NCBI GenBank assembly: GCA_964388275.1
Contig: CAYLZD010000017.1
Location: 1 to 64,000 of the forward strand
DNA length: 64,000 bases
Direction: 5' to 3'
Source of the DNA: JARYLZ01 sp964388275
Lineage (GTDB): Bacteria; Bacteroidota; Ignavibacteria; SZUA-365
Shown: in pieces, positions 32,575-42,803 of the stretch
How positions within the stretch are numbered: the first letter of the stretch is position 1
Layout: each line of letters starts with the position of its first letter
Notes under the pieces: generated by a model
Database searches by the model: none
Told to the model about the DNA's origin: nothing
The model's input: the letters and a program-made list of their open reading frames with translations, nothing else
Translations under genes and position numbers: made by a program

Positions 32575-35500
32575 TTACTGAACTTTCACAAGCCGCCCGG
32601 TATGCGTGCGAAGGACGCCTTGCGAGTCCAGACCTTCGAAACGATAAATATATGTGCCGGAAGGAAGCAGCGGATCGCCGAACTGCAGGTTGTGTCGGCC
32701 GATACCGGCCGGAAGCTTCTCCAGCCTGGCGATCTCTCTGCCGTCCAGCGCGGTGAGCACCAGTTTCAGATCCTTCAGGTCGCGGGGCAGAAGCCAGGAG
32801 AACACCGTCTCTTCCCGCAACGGATTCGGGTGATTCGACACGTCGAGAATCCAGTTGGGACCCTTGAGCGGCACGGTCACCGAGGCCGAATTGTTCTTCT
32901 CGCACACTTCCCCGAAAAGGTTGCAGGGGTCTATCCGGGCAAAGAATTCCAGACATGCGGCCGTGTCGGGCACCGTGAAACCGGCTGAAATCACGAACTT
33001 GGACAAGGCCTCGACGGTTTCGAGCGTAAGCGTTTCGAACAGCAGAGTGTCGCCGGAGTTCAAACGGGCGTAGAAGCCGACTTTCACGTTTTTCGCGGGC
33101 GCAGCGCCGTTGACGAATTTCGCGTTGAGATTCATTGTCTGACCGGCCTGCGCCTCTCCGTGCGAGGCGACCAGGCGTTCGAGCTGGAAGTCGTGCGCAG
33201 GCAACCTGAGAACGTCGTTATCCGGGACCCTGAACAGATCGGTTCGGCTCTTGCCCGAGACGGCGTAGGTTCCCCTGTATTCCGCCGCCGTCCCTCGCAA
33301 CAGCGCGCTGCTGTCGTAAACGCAGGCGCAGGCGGCATCGTTGAACGCGTATTTCACCGTCAGGCGCTTCGTCTCTCCGGGCAGCACGGGGCCCAAACGG
33401 GCTTCCAGAATCCCGTTGCGCTCCGTGCAGCCCGGCGGGAGCTTACCTGCAACCGGGGTGAAGTACGGCCCCACCGGCGCCTCAAGCGTGGTATTTTCAG
33501 CTACGGCCGTACCGAGATTGGTCAGCTCGAAACGGACTGATATTTCCTTTTCGGCGCCCTGCTCGAATAAGTAGACCGCCGTGTCGGGCAGCGGCTTCCC
33601 CTTCGCGTCAAGCGCGGTTTTGTACATGATCAGTTTCGGACCCGCGGTGGTGATCGACAACGCCTTGCCTGTCAGTGAAAACTCGCCGAACGGTTCGTAC
33701 GAGTAGCTCAGACTCTCGCCCGCCGTTATCTCCAGAGCCTCCACCGAGGAGTAGCTCGTGGCCTGCGCCTGCTCCAGCGCGTACAGTCTCGTGGTGTCGG
33801 CCGTCGGGAAAGCCCCGAAACGCGAGAGATCGATAGTCTCCACGCCGGTCGCCGGATCGAACGACGCCGGCAGGGCGTTTCGCAGGGTGTCGAAATTCGT
33901 GTAGGTAATGTCCTTCGCGGACCAGCGGACGTTCCGGAGGCCAGCCAGGTTCGGGGAGACCATGCTCGTCCTCACATCCCCGAGCCGCCCCTGTCCGATC
34001 ACGAATTTCTGATATGACTGCACGTTCCCTTTCGAATCGCGCGGAGAAATGCTGAACATGCAGGTTGGAACTTCATGCGTCAAGGCGCCTGCCAATGTGC
34101 CGTTGTAATGCCGCATTTCGCCGCCCATATCGAATGCTATATCGTAAATCCCGTTGGTCAAGGCGTCATCCACCCGGAAGAGGAAAACGAAATAGGCCCT
34201 GCGGGACGGCTGCATGAGCGGCAATGTGTCGCCCATCTTGACCAGAACTTCACCCTCCGGCTGATTGAAACGCCAGCCGGCGCGGAAGGTTCCAAGATCG
34301 TCCCCGCCGCGTATGACGGCGCCGGTCGCCGGATCCACCTGTGCGGGCACCAGCGGCCGCGGATAGGCGACGTAACTCATCACTAACTGCGTCGCGCCCA
34401 GTTCCGGACCGATGCGCGGCGTCACCGAGGTGTTGATCCAGTTATAATCCGTGCCGTTCGATACTTCGATACGCGCCTGCACAAAATTTCCGCTGACTTC
34501 CTTTGGATAGCCAGCGAGATCGGGATTGTTCGGATCGGCGTGCGGCACGAGGAGCAGTTCCTGATGATTCCGCTTCGGATCGATTATGGTCGGGAGATTC
34601 ACCGCGGGACTTATGAGACTGCACGGGTCTTTCCCTCCGGCGTATGTCGTGACGGTCGATGCTCCCAGGCCGGACGATACTTGGAATGGATCGAAATCGC
34701 CGTTGAAATAATGCGGTTCCCCCTTGTCCTCGATGACGTGCTTGATGTACACGGTATCCACCCCATAGCGCGCCATTGCAGGCGTGACACTCGAGGTCAA
34801 CGAGTAATTGACTCCCTGCGACCAGGCGGTGAGCGCGTGGGAGAAGATGACCCAGGGTGATCCTCCGAATATCTCCTCCACCACGAGCCAACCTCCCTTG
34901 CTGATATCCACCGAACCTTCCCTTCCCGAACCTTCGAACAGGGCGTTTATCGTGAAATGCGTTTTGCCCAGCGCCTCGAAGAAATCGTCGCCGTAAGACG
35001 AGTCCGCACCGGCGGACCAGCCGCTGCTCACCCAGCCGTAGATGTCGTCCTTGAAGGGCTTTTTCGGTTCATCCGGATAAGATTCGCCGTTTCCGAGCAT
35101 GAAGGCATCGTGCAGGAAACCGGTTTTGGACTGGAAACGGTCGCCGCGGTCGTCCATCCAGTCGTCGATGCCGTCGAAGTTGTCGTCGTCGAGCGCGGGT
35201 GGTATGAGCAGTTGCGGTATGTGGATATGATAGGAGAACACGTCCTCGAAAATCCTGACCGAGTCCGCGGTATTCGGATTGCTGAGCCATGGCCTGTAAG
35301 GGGCGCCGTCCACCTGGACGATTTTGTCGATATCGTAAGCGCCGTCGCCGCGCTTGGGAAGAGTGATCTTGTATCCTCCCATACCTTTGGGAATTTCGTA
35401 CATCATGTACCCGAACACGCCGTCTCCGAGCTCCTCTTTTCCCTCGATCGCCTCCGAAGGATCGTTGTAGTCCACGTCGTGGCCGGCGTTGCGTATCCAG

Positions 35501-38181
35501 TAATAGCTGTATTCGGTGGATGCGTCGATGTCAAAGGTCAGTTTCGCCTTGCCGGCGGCGGGCAGATGCCGCAGCATCTCCCCTGTATTGAGGTCGGTGA
35601 TGGAGAAGTTGTTCGTCAGGTACTCGAATTGCAGCGGATTGGGCAAAGGCGCGTAGTAGGTGTATGTGGTGCGTATGGGCGTGTTGCGTTTTTCGCCGAA
35701 TATGGTCGTGTATTCAAGATTCGAATAATCCGATTTCTTCGGGGTGGGATTGTTCATGTCGATTTCATCTCCGCCGAGGGAGAGTACGGCGATGAATTCC
35801 CGGTGCGGCTGTGGAACGGTTCCGGCGCAATGGTCCGCCGCCCTCAGTTTGTAGCGGGCAGCGGCCGTGTCGATGAAGGTGAAGCCCTCGTAGTTGTTGA
35901 TCTTCTGGTAGATGAGCTGCTTCCAACGGACCATGCCGCCCGGGTCGCGCTCCATCCAGTGCGCCCATGAAGTGTCGCTCATGTCGGGCGCGTTGACGTC
36001 CGGCGAATAGGGGTAGAACATGCCTGCAACATTCTCATCGAGTTTGCCGAACGCTTTCCCGACGCCCGCCGACATGGGCACGAGATCGGGAGGATCCACC
36101 CAGAGTTCGAAGTAGCAGTAGGGATCGTGGAATTGGTATCCGTTGACCTTGCCGATGTCCCAGGTCACTTTCCACACCCGGATTTTATCGCCGGGTTCCT
36201 CCACGTCCACAATGCCGTCGCCGTCCAGGTCCCGCGCCCTCAGCCCGTCGTGATCGACGTCCTCGTACAGGGATTCGTTCCCGCTGCGGAGATGCTCCCA
36301 GGGATTGCGCCAGTAAACCGCCGTTTCCTCGATGCTGAAGTTTTTCGGATAGATGGATGCGGTATCGAGCCAGGCATCGGGCCGGCCGTCGCCGTCCATG
36401 TCGAACTCCGGATTGTTGCAGTCGTTGCTGCCCCGCAGCACGTCCACGAATTTGCCGCCGGGCGTTTTGAGTATCGGTATATCGATGGATTTGTCGGTCC
36501 AGTAGAAAGGCACGTCCTTTGGGATGTACTGCACGTATCGGGTGTTCATCGCCGAGGTCCTTTCCTTGTTTTCCATGATCATGAACACCTTGAACGGCTG
36601 ATAATAGAGTCCGAGGAAATTTTTCCAGTTCAGGTCGGTATCGGCGACGAGGCGGGCGGAGAACATGATGTCCACGTAGTTGCGGTATTTGCGGTATGAA
36701 GCCGCTCCATCGTGATCCGTGTAAGTGATCGTGGAATAGGACGCGTAGATGTAATTCGCCCAGGATATGTAGGAATTCACCTTCTCGTGCACCGGATCCT
36801 GCGGATCCGGCGTGGTTATCCGGTAGACGATCACCTTCTCGGATCGCGCGGGAACGGATATTCCGGAAAGAATGAGCGTGGGCTTGCGGTAGTCCGCTGT
36901 TACGTCCGGCGTTTTTACGTCCACGAAAGTAAAGAAGTCGCGTATTGCTTCGCTTATTGCAATGCCGCTGATGTTCGACGACGAGAGATTCCTGATCTTC
37001 ACGCGGATCTCGAGTGTGTCGCGGCGGTCGAAGGAGGCCGCGTTGCGCCCTACGCTGAGGAAATCCGGCAGGTCGTTATGCACGGAACGGGTGACGTCGA
37101 TATTGGTGGCGAAGGCCCACATTGCCGCGTTGACGGCCCACTGCAACTGGCGGCCTTCCGGTGAGGCCTGTCCTTTGAGCAAGCCGTTGGATCCGCCGAC
37201 CGTCGGCAAAGCGGTGTTGCAGATCACACGCCCGCCGTTGGCGGTAGCGCCGCTCATCGCGAACACGACCGGGATATCCGTGCCTTGCAGGCGGGCGATG
37301 ATACGGGCGTCGCCGGTCTGAACCATGGGGATCACCCCGGAATACAGGGCCGCTCCTGCCGCGTCCTTCGCGAATCCGACAGGATGCTCCAAATCGGCCA
37401 TATCCAATATAATTGTGTTGGTTTCGGGATCGGGCTGCGAGCTTTGTCCGTAATCCACCGCGCCGGGCGGGAGAAGTCCCAGTTTTTCAATCGCATAGAC
37501 TGAATTGCCTTCGGTGTATATTGTTCCGCCGCGCGCGAGGAAGGCGAGCAGATTGCTTTTCAGGCGCGGCGACGCCGTGAACATGCTGTCGATGTGCGCA
37601 TGCCAGTCGCTCCCCTGCGCCGCGACGGCGGGTATGATAAGCAACTGCGCGGTCCATACGAGTCCCGCGCTGTCGATTTCCCTTTCGGTCGTGTAGTAGG
37701 AGATCCCGGGATACAGGAAGGACTCGAAAAGATTCCGGAAGTATACCGCCTCCCACGAAACGCTGGAATTGTTGGTTTTGATGCCGCTTCTCAGAATGGC
37801 GACTGTTTTCGCGTACGCCTTGAATGACAAGGCGTAGTGGTCCTCCGATCTCCAATCATACCCGTTATACGGAGATGAAGTGACGGACGAATAGCTTGAA
37901 GGCACGACGTCGGGATATACGAAGCTTCCTTTCCGGGGACCGGACTTGATCCAGTAAGCCGAATACTCCCCCCATTTCGGATAGAGGAGCGTATCCATCG
38001 TCGCGTTGGTAAAACGGTAGTCGGACGAGGCCTGAGCGAGGACGAATTTGTACGCTGTGAGAAAATCGGCCTGTCCCCCGTCCGTCGGTATCATGACGCC
38101 TTGGGCTTTCAGAATCTGCGGGCATAACAAAAGCAGAAAAGCGGCTGTATAAATCCGAAATTTCTGTGTGACAAGGCTCAT
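32575..38181 (-). CDS. Giant (1868 aa) secreted T9SS protein with calcium-type DxDxDG repeats
   Basis: A signal peptide at residues 1-26 ends LKAQ. The long body is unlike anything I can name: an N-terminal region (to about 400) that discusses no catalytic motif, then beta-rich modules. Acidic calcium-binding-like loops include DMDGDGRPDAW, DVDHDG with DLDGDGIVDVEEPGD, and DDDNFDGIDDWMDDRGD, reminiscent of thrombospondin type-3 repeats. Residues ~1500-1790 look like CARDB/DUF11-type adhesive domains. The last ~85 residues are a type IX sorting domain (NHPNPLREETVFSW, LDGREIARLEKL, PSGTYIYRF, LVKVQ). Upstream on the minus strand is TATAAT (38212-38217) without a good -35. Likely a surface structural protein. 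Confidence 0.82.
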   Translation of the reverse strand: MSLVTQKFRIYTAAFLLLLCPQILKAQGVMIPTDGGQADFLTAYKFVLAQASSDYRFTNATMDTLLYPKWGEYSAYWIKSGPRKGSFVYPDVVPSSYSSVTSSPYNGYDWRSEDHYALSFKAYAKTVAILRSGIKTNNSSVSWEAVYFRNLFESFLYPGISYYTTEREIDSAGLVWTAQLLIIPAVAAQGSDWHAHIDSMFTASPRLKSNLLAFLARGGTIYTEGNSVYAIEKLGLLPPGAVDYGQSSQPDPETNTIILDMADLEHPVGFAKDAAGAALYSGVIPMVQTGDARIIARLQGTDIPVVFAMSGATANGGRVICNTALPTVGGSNGLLKGQASPEGRQLQWAVNAAMWAFATNIDVTRSVHNDLPDFLSVGRNAASFDRRDTLEIRVKIRNLSSSNISGIAISEAIRDFFTFVDVKTPDVTADYRKPTLILSGISVPARSEKVIVYRITTPDPQDPVHEKVNSYISWANYIYASYSTITYTDHDGAASYRKYRNYVDIMFSARLVADTDLNWKNFLGLYYQPFKVFMIMENKERTSAMNTRYVQYIPKDVPFYWTDKSIDIPILKTPGGKFVDVLRGSNDCNNPEFDMDGDGRPDAWLDTASIYPKNFSIEETAVYWRNPWEHLRSGNESLYEDVDHDGLRARDLDGDGIVDVEEPGDKIRVWKVTWDIGKVNGYQFHDPYCYFELWVDPPDLVPMSAGVGKAFGKLDENVAGMFYPYSPDVNAPDMSDTSWAHWMERDPGGMVRWKQLIYQKINNYEGFTFIDTAAARYKLRAADHCAGTVPQPHREFIAVLSLGGDEIDMNNPTPKKSDYSNLEYTTIFGEKRNTPIRTTYTYYAPLPNPLQFEYLTNNFSITDLNTGEMLRHLPAAGKAKLTFDIDASTEYSYYWIRNAGHDVDYNDPSEAIEGKEELGDGVFGYMMYEIPKGMGGYKITLPKRGDGAYDIDKIVQVDGAPYRPWLSNPNTADSVRIFEDVFSYHIHIPQLLIPPALDDDNFDGIDDWMDDRGDRFQSKTGFLHDAFMLGNGESYPDEPKKPFKDDIYGWVSSGWSAGADSSYGDDFFEALGKTHFTINALFEGSGREGSVDISKGGWLVVEEIFGGSPWVIFSHALTAWSQGVNYSLTSSVTPAMARYGVDTVYIKHVIEDKGEPHYFNGDFDPFQVSSGLGASTVTTYAGGKDPCSLISPAVNLPTIIDPKRNHQELLLVPHADPNNPDLAGYPKEVSGNFVQARIEVSNGTDYNWINTSVTPRIGPELGATQLVMSYVAYPRPLVPAQVDPATGAVIRGGDDLGTFRAGWRFNQPEGEVLVKMGDTLPLMQPSRRAYFVFLFRVDDALTNGIYDIAFDMGGEMRHYNGTLAGALTHEVPTCMFSISPRDSKGNVQSYQKFVIGQGRLGDVRTSMVSPNLAGLRNVRWSAKDITYTNFDTLRNALPASFDPATGVETIDLSRFGAFPTADTTRLYALEQAQATSYSSVEALEITAGESLSYSYEPFGEFSLTGKALSITTAGPKLIMYKTALDAKGKPLPDTAVYLFEQGAEKEISVRFELTNLGTAVAENTTLEAPVGPYFTPVAGKLPPGCTERNGILEARLGPVLPGETKRLTVKYAFNDAACACVYDSSALLRGTAAEYRGTYAVSGKSRTDLFRVPDNDVLRLPAHDFQLERLVASHGEAQAGQTMNLNAKFVNGAAPAKNVKVGFYARLNSGDTLLFETLTLETVEALSKFVISAGFTVPDTAACLEFFARIDPCNLFGEVCEKNNSASVTVPLKGPNWILDVSNHPNPLREETVFSWLLPRDLKDLKLVLTALDGREIARLEKLPAGIGRHNLQFGDPLLPSGTYIYRFEGLDSQGVLRTHTGRLVKVQ

Positions 38182-38441
38182 GGCGACCTCGGCAGTGGGA
38201 TTGATGCGTTAATTATATTAAAAATGTACAAATCCCCTGTGAAAGGCAAATACTGGAGTCAGGTTGCCCCAGCCGCTGCGTCGGGCGTTAGAAAGCTGCC
38301 GGAAGCGGCTGTTCCGCCATGCTTGCTATTGTCACATATGATGTGTAACATACACAAATTATGCCATGCCCGACCGTCGGTTCGGCGCATGCATAGAACC
38401 TCAAGTATCACATCATCAATTCCTTTACGAAAGGAGATCAT

Positions 38442-40838
38442 ATGTCAAAAGTGTACGCTCTGATAGGCAGCGTGTTCGCAGCGTTGTTGTTATGCGCAAG
38501 CGCGGCTCCGGCGCAGCTAGCCGCCGACAATACGGGACCCATGACCGGCAACCCGATCGCGATTCCGGCGCCGATGCTGAAAACCTCGCCCGACGCCACG
38601 ATGGCGCAATGGAGTTCCTTGCCCGATCTGCCGGTTCCCATGCAATACCACGGCGCGGCCTATTACGACGGTGCCGTATATGTTTTCGGCGGGATAAACG
38701 CCAATGGGACCGGTTACAATCTCAATTGTTACAAGTTTACGGTCGCAACCAATACGTGGTCTCAGATAGCATCCCTGCCGGAAGGGCGGGCGCTGCCCGG
38801 CGTCGCGGTTGTGGGAGGCAAGATATATCTCATCGGCGGCTACAAGAGCACCAATCCTTGGACCATTCTCGCTTCGGTTCTGGAATACGATCCGTCGGCG
38901 AACACCTTCACCACCAAGGCGAACATGACTTTCCCGGTTTTCAACGCCGCGGTGACGGCGGTCGGCGGCCGCATCTTCGTCATAGGAGGCGGCAACACCA
39001 ACTTCCAGAGCAGCGATAACGGGATACAGGTATATGATCCTTCGGGCGACCGATGGGAGTTTTCCCTGACGACCGCGCCTTACAAGAGCCGCTCGGCCGG
39101 AATCGCGGCCATCGGAAGCGATATCTATCTCTGCGGCGGCATCAGCTATGTCGGCACCACCGGCACGTTGCACGCCGAATTGTACAAGGGCGAAATCTTC
39201 CAGACCGAAGTGACCTGGACCCGTATGGCCGATCTTCCCTCGGCACTCATCCGGCACATCGCGGGAACGGACGGTTCGAAGCTCTACGTCACGGGCGGCA
39301 TCAACCTGGCCGGCTGGACAGGCGGCACCGGACCCACGACCGCCACAATGGAATACGATCCCGCTGCGAACACATGGGCATCCAAAGAGATGAAACCTAA
39401 CGCCTTGTTCTACGGCGGCGATTTCGTCTATGACGGCGCGGGCAAATTCTATTCCATGGGAGGCGCCAATCTGCAGGGCGGCACCACTATCTGCGAGGCC
39501 TTTTCTCCGACGGCGGCGAGCACTCCCCGCATGTCCGTTTCCGTGAGCTCGATAAGCCGATGGGCGAAACGCGGCAACACCGTCCCGGTTCCCGTCACAA
39601 TCCAGAGTCTCGGCGGACAGGATCTGACCTGGAATGCTTCGGGCCTGGAAGCATGGCTGAGTTCCTCCAAGGCGAGCGGCGCCATCACACCGGGAAACAA
39701 GGAAACGATCAACGTGCTCATCGACGCATCACAGCTGGACAACGGCACACACAGCGGCACTTTCAACATCACGTCCAACGATCCCGACAAGCCGACGGTT
39801 GCCATTCCGGTAACTGTGCGCGTTCAGGATGAAGACGTGGATTCCGACCCGGTAGTCCTGCTCGAGGAAGGGACAGGCAACTGGTGTCCTTACTGCCCCG
39901 ACGGCATCGACAGCGTGAAAGCCATACTCAAGCGCTATCCGCATCGCGTAGTGGCCATCGCTTATCATGGCGGCAGAGCCACCGAGCCGATGCAGACGAC
40001 GACAACAAATACATGGACGACGCAGACCCAGCTTCAGGGCTGGCCCAACGGCGCGGTGAACCGCATTAAATTCCCCGGCAATTCGTTCATCTGCATGAGC
40101 CGCGGAGAATGGGACCAGCGCGTGCGCGAGGTCCTGGACACCAAACGCAGCCCGGTATCACTCACCGTGAAAAGCGCGTCCTACGATGCCGGACAGATCA
40201 CGCTCGAAATAGACGCCCTCTTCCATCGCGATTTCGACCAGCCCGTGCGGCTCAACGTCGCGCAGACGCAGGACGGTTTGAACTGGCAGCAGGCGAGCCA
40301 GTCGGGTAATATCTATCCCTTCTTCCACGACCATGTTCTGCGCCAGATGATTCCGAACGATTTCGGCGACGCTCTGTTCACAGGTTCCAACGTCACATCG
40401 CAGACCAAGGTTACAAAAACCTTCACTTTCGCTTCCAAGGACTCGACCATACCCCTGAGCCAGCTCGTGATATTCGCCCATGTTTCCGACGGCTCGCAGT
40501 ACGGCGAGGTTTTACAGGCGATGGAGATACCGCTCAGCAGCTTCGTTTCCGCCACCGAGGATATTCCCGCCGCCGAGAGCTTTTCGCTCTCGCAGAATTT
40601 CCCGAATCCGTTCAATCCTTCGACAACTGTCGGTTTCAGCGTGCCGCGCACAGCTCACGTGCGCATCGCCGTCTCCGACGCATATGGACGTGAACTCGGC
40701 GCGTTGGTAGACGGGATGTACGACGCCGGCACGCATTACGAAGTGATCGACGCCTCCGGAATGCCGTCGGGAACGTATTACCTGACGATGCGCTCCGGAG
40801 CTTTCATGCAGTCGAGAGCAATTACTCTCGTGAAGTGA
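38442..40838 (+). CDS. Kelch beta-propeller / thioredoxin-like (Omp28-type) fusion with T9SS sorting domain
   Basis: 798 residues; AAAGGAG seven bases before ATG and a signal peptide ending APAQL. Residues ~55-360 hold about six kelch repeats (YYDGAVYVFGGIN, VVGGKIYLIGGY, VGGRIFVIGGG, and so on). Residues ~370-460 are an Ig-like/BACON-type linker (THSGTFNITSNDPDKP). Residues ~470-690 are a thioredoxin-fold region with an intact CxxC, NWCPYCPDG, of the Omp28 type, beginning VVLLEEGTGNWC. The T9SS domain starts LSQNFPNPFNPSTT and ends LVK. Upstream, TTGCTA-N17-TAACAT (38323-38351) is a possible promoter. Export is firm; the substrate of the redox motif is unknown. Confidence 0.85.
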   Translation: MSKVYALIGSVFAALLLCASAAPAQLAADNTGPMTGNPIAIPAPMLKTSPDATMAQWSSLPDLPVPMQYHGAAYYDGAVYVFGGINANGTGYNLNCYKFTVATNTWSQIASLPEGRALPGVAVVGGKIYLIGGYKSTNPWTILASVLEYDPSANTFTTKANMTFPVFNAAVTAVGGRIFVIGGGNTNFQSSDNGIQVYDPSGDRWEFSLTTAPYKSRSAGIAAIGSDIYLCGGISYVGTTGTLHAELYKGEIFQTEVTWTRMADLPSALIRHIAGTDGSKLYVTGGINLAGWTGGTGPTTATMEYDPAANTWASKEMKPNALFYGGDFVYDGAGKFYSMGGANLQGGTTICEAFSPTAASTPRMSVSVSSISRWAKRGNTVPVPVTIQSLGGQDLTWNASGLEAWLSSSKASGAITPGNKETINVLIDASQLDNGTHSGTFNITSNDPDKPTVAIPVTVRVQDEDVDSDPVVLLEEGTGNWCPYCPDGIDSVKAILKRYPHRVVAIAYHGGRATEPMQTTTTNTWTTQTQLQGWPNGAVNRIKFPGNSFICMSRGEWDQRVREVLDTKRSPVSLTVKSASYDAGQITLEIDALFHRDFDQPVRLNVAQTQDGLNWQQASQSGNIYPFFHDHVLRQMIPNDFGDALFTGSNVTSQTKVTKTFTFASKDSTIPLSQLVIFAHVSDGSQYGEVLQAMEIPLSSFVSATEDIPAAESFSLSQNFPNPFNPSTTVGFSVPRTAHVRIAVSDAYGRELGALVDGMYDAGTHYEVIDASGMPSGTYYLTMRSGAFMQSRAITLVK

Positions 40839-40864
40839 CGAAATAAGATAATCCGAGTCGGCAG

Positions 40865-40903
40865 CGGCGCGGCGGATGTAAAATTCCGCCGCGCCGTTTC
40901 CTT
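40865..40903 (+). terminator. Rho-independent terminator after kelch/thioredoxin gene
   Basis: CGGCGCGGCGGA (40865-40876), an 8-base loop, TCCGCCGCGCCG (40885-40896): a perfect 12-bp stem followed by TTTCCTT. It lies 27 bases after the stop. Confidence 0.75.
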
Positions 40904-41054
40904 ATGCGCTTATCCGCGAGCCGGCGCCCGATCGGCGCGGAAGTCGCACCTTGGGCGTCGAAGCGATATCGCCTCGCGGTAAATGTTTCCGTATTCTCCC
41001 CGGCCGGACGGCGAAGCTGCGTTGCCTCGATGCGGCTTGACCGCTTCTCACGCG

Positions 41055-41972
41055 TCAACGCAGCAAAATGTCGATTATCCTTTCCAGATCGTCCGCACTG
41101 TAAAATTCCAGCGTCACCGATCCGCCGCCGTCCTTACCGGAGGTCACGCTGACCTTGGTGGCATATTGCGACCGCAAGCGGGATTCAATTTCTTCCATGC
41201 CATGGGTTGTTACGCGCGGCTTCCGGCGCGCCGGCTCTTTGCGCTGCCTCGGTTCCAGAGTCTCGCGAACAAGTTCCTCCACACGCCGTACCGAAAGGCC
41301 CTCACGCAGAGATCTCTTCCACACCCGGATCTGAGTCCTGGAATCAGGCAGCCCCAGCAGGGCCCTAGCATGCCCGAAGGAGAACTCGCCTTTTTGGATG
41401 CTGGTCTGAATCTGCTCGGGAAGTTTCAACAGCCGGACGAAGTTAGCGACCGTGGCGCGGTTTTTCCCGACTTTTCTCGCAATGTCGTCCTGCGTATGCC
41501 GGTATTCATCGATCAAACGTCTATAGGAGCCGGCTATCTCGATCGGATTCAGCGTCTCGCGCTGTATATTCTCGATCAATGCCAGTTCAATCATCTCCTC
41601 GACGCTGTCAACGGCGCGGATGTACGCCGGGACATGCGTGACGCCTGCTTCCTGGCAGGCGCGCACCCGTCGTTCTCCGGAGATAAGCTGATAGCCGCCG
41701 TCGAAGCGGCGGACAGTTATCGGCTGTACGAGTCCGTTTTCCCGGATGGACTGCGCGAGTTCAGCCAGCGCCTGCGGGTCGAAGTCCGTGCGCGGTTGAT
41801 ACGGATTCGGCTGTATGCGCGCGATTTCTATATGCGCCAGTATGCCGGTGGATGCGCCGTCGTCGCGGGTTTCCGCCGTCGGCACGACGCTGACCGCGGT
41901 GTCCTTCGAATTGTCTTCCGGCGGCAACAGAGCGCCGAGTCCGCGTCCGAGTCCGAATTTGTTTTTCGACAT
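41055..41972 (-). CDS. parB: Chromosome partitioning protein ParB
   Basis: 305 residues. The N-terminal FGLGRGLGALLP peptide (ParA-stimulating type) is followed by the CTPase/ParB N-domain with IQPNPYQPR and ISGERRVRACQEAG (GERRxRA box). The HTH follows with QDDIARKVGKNRATVANFVRLLKLP. The C-terminal dimerisation domain ends SADDLERIIDILL. ParB clamps load at parS sites near the origin and recruit SMC. It lies four bases after parA. No canonical parS was found in the window. Confidence 0.95.
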   Translation of the reverse strand: MSKNKFGLGRGLGALLPPEDNSKDTAVSVVPTAETRDDGASTGILAHIEIARIQPNPYQPRTDFDPQALAELAQSIRENGLVQPITVRRFDGGYQLISGERRVRACQEAGVTHVPAYIRAVDSVEEMIELALIENIQRETLNPIEIAGSYRRLIDEYRHTQDDIARKVGKNRATVANFVRLLKLPEQIQTSIQKGEFSFGHARALLGLPDSRTQIRVWKRSLREGLSVRRVEELVRETLEPRQRKEPARRKPRVTTHGMEEIESRLRSQYATKVSVTSGKDGGGSVTLEFYSADDLERIIDILLR

Positions 41973-41976
41973 CGGG

Positions 41977-42753
41977 TCAGCTCCGCTGTTCGCCGTTGCG
42001 GCGCAGGATTTCCTGGGCGAGGTCTATATAATTCTGCGTGCCCACGGACATGGCGTCATACAGTATGACGGGTTTCCCGAAGCTCGGAGCTTCGCTCAAC
42101 CGCACATTGCGGTGAATGATCGACTCGAACACCTTGTCTCCGAAATACCGCCGCACTTCCTCGGCGACCTGTTTTGAAAGGCGGAGGCGCTGGTCGTACA
42201 TGGTAAGGAGCACGCCTTCGATGTCGAGCGCATTGTTGAAATGTTTTCTCACCAGGTTGATCGTGTTCAACAGCTTGCCGAGTCCTTCGAGGGCAAAATA
42301 TTCGCACTGGACGGGGATGAGCACGGTATCCGCCGCGGAGAGCGAATTCAGCGTCAGAAGTCCGAGCGAGGGCGGGCAGTCGATAATGATGTAATCGAAC
42401 TCTCCGCGCAGGCCTGAGATCGCGTTGCGGAGAAGCCCTTCGCGGTTCTCCATATCTATCAGCTCGTATTCGGCGCCGACCAGATTGATGTTCGACGGGA
42501 TCACTTTCAGGGAAGGCAGTTCCGTGTCCCTTACCCCAGTGCGCGCTGCCTTGAAACTCAGCAGCACTTCATAGATCGTAACCGGGCATTCGCTCACATT
42601 GAGGCCGACTCCGCTCGAAGCGTTGGCCTGCGGATCTATGTCTATCAGCAGGGTGCGGCATTCCGCCGCCGCCAGACTGGCGGCGAGATTCACGGAGGTG
42701 GTGGTTTTTCCGACTCCGCCTTTCTGGTTCGCGATTGCAACTACTTTGGCCAT
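41977..42753 (-). CDS. parA: Chromosome partitioning ATPase ParA (Soj-type)
   Basis: 258 residues from ATG 42753, which places the deviant Walker A motif NQKGGVGKTT at residues 9-18, the usual position; a longer in-frame reading has no support. The A' motif LIDIDPQANAS and Walker B FDYIIIDCPPSLGLL are present. It lacks an N-terminal HTH, so it is the short chromosomal Soj type. It drives origin segregation together with ParB, encoded four bases downstream. Confidence 0.96.
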   Translation of the reverse strand: MAKVVAIANQKGGVGKTTTSVNLAASLAAAECRTLLIDIDPQANASSGVGLNVSECPVTIYEVLLSFKAARTGVRDTELPSLKVIPSNINLVGAEYELIDMENREGLLRNAISGLRGEFDYIIIDCPPSLGLLTLNSLSAADTVLIPVQCEYFALEGLGKLLNTINLVRKHFNNALDIEGVLLTMYDQRLRLSKQVAEEVRRYFGDKVFESIIHRNVRLSEAPSFGKPVILYDAMSVGTQNYIDLAQEILRRNGEQRS

Positions 42754-42803
42754 CGTGAAATGCTTCCGGGAATGCGATCCGCTTATTCTCGTTCCTGTGT
42801 GGA

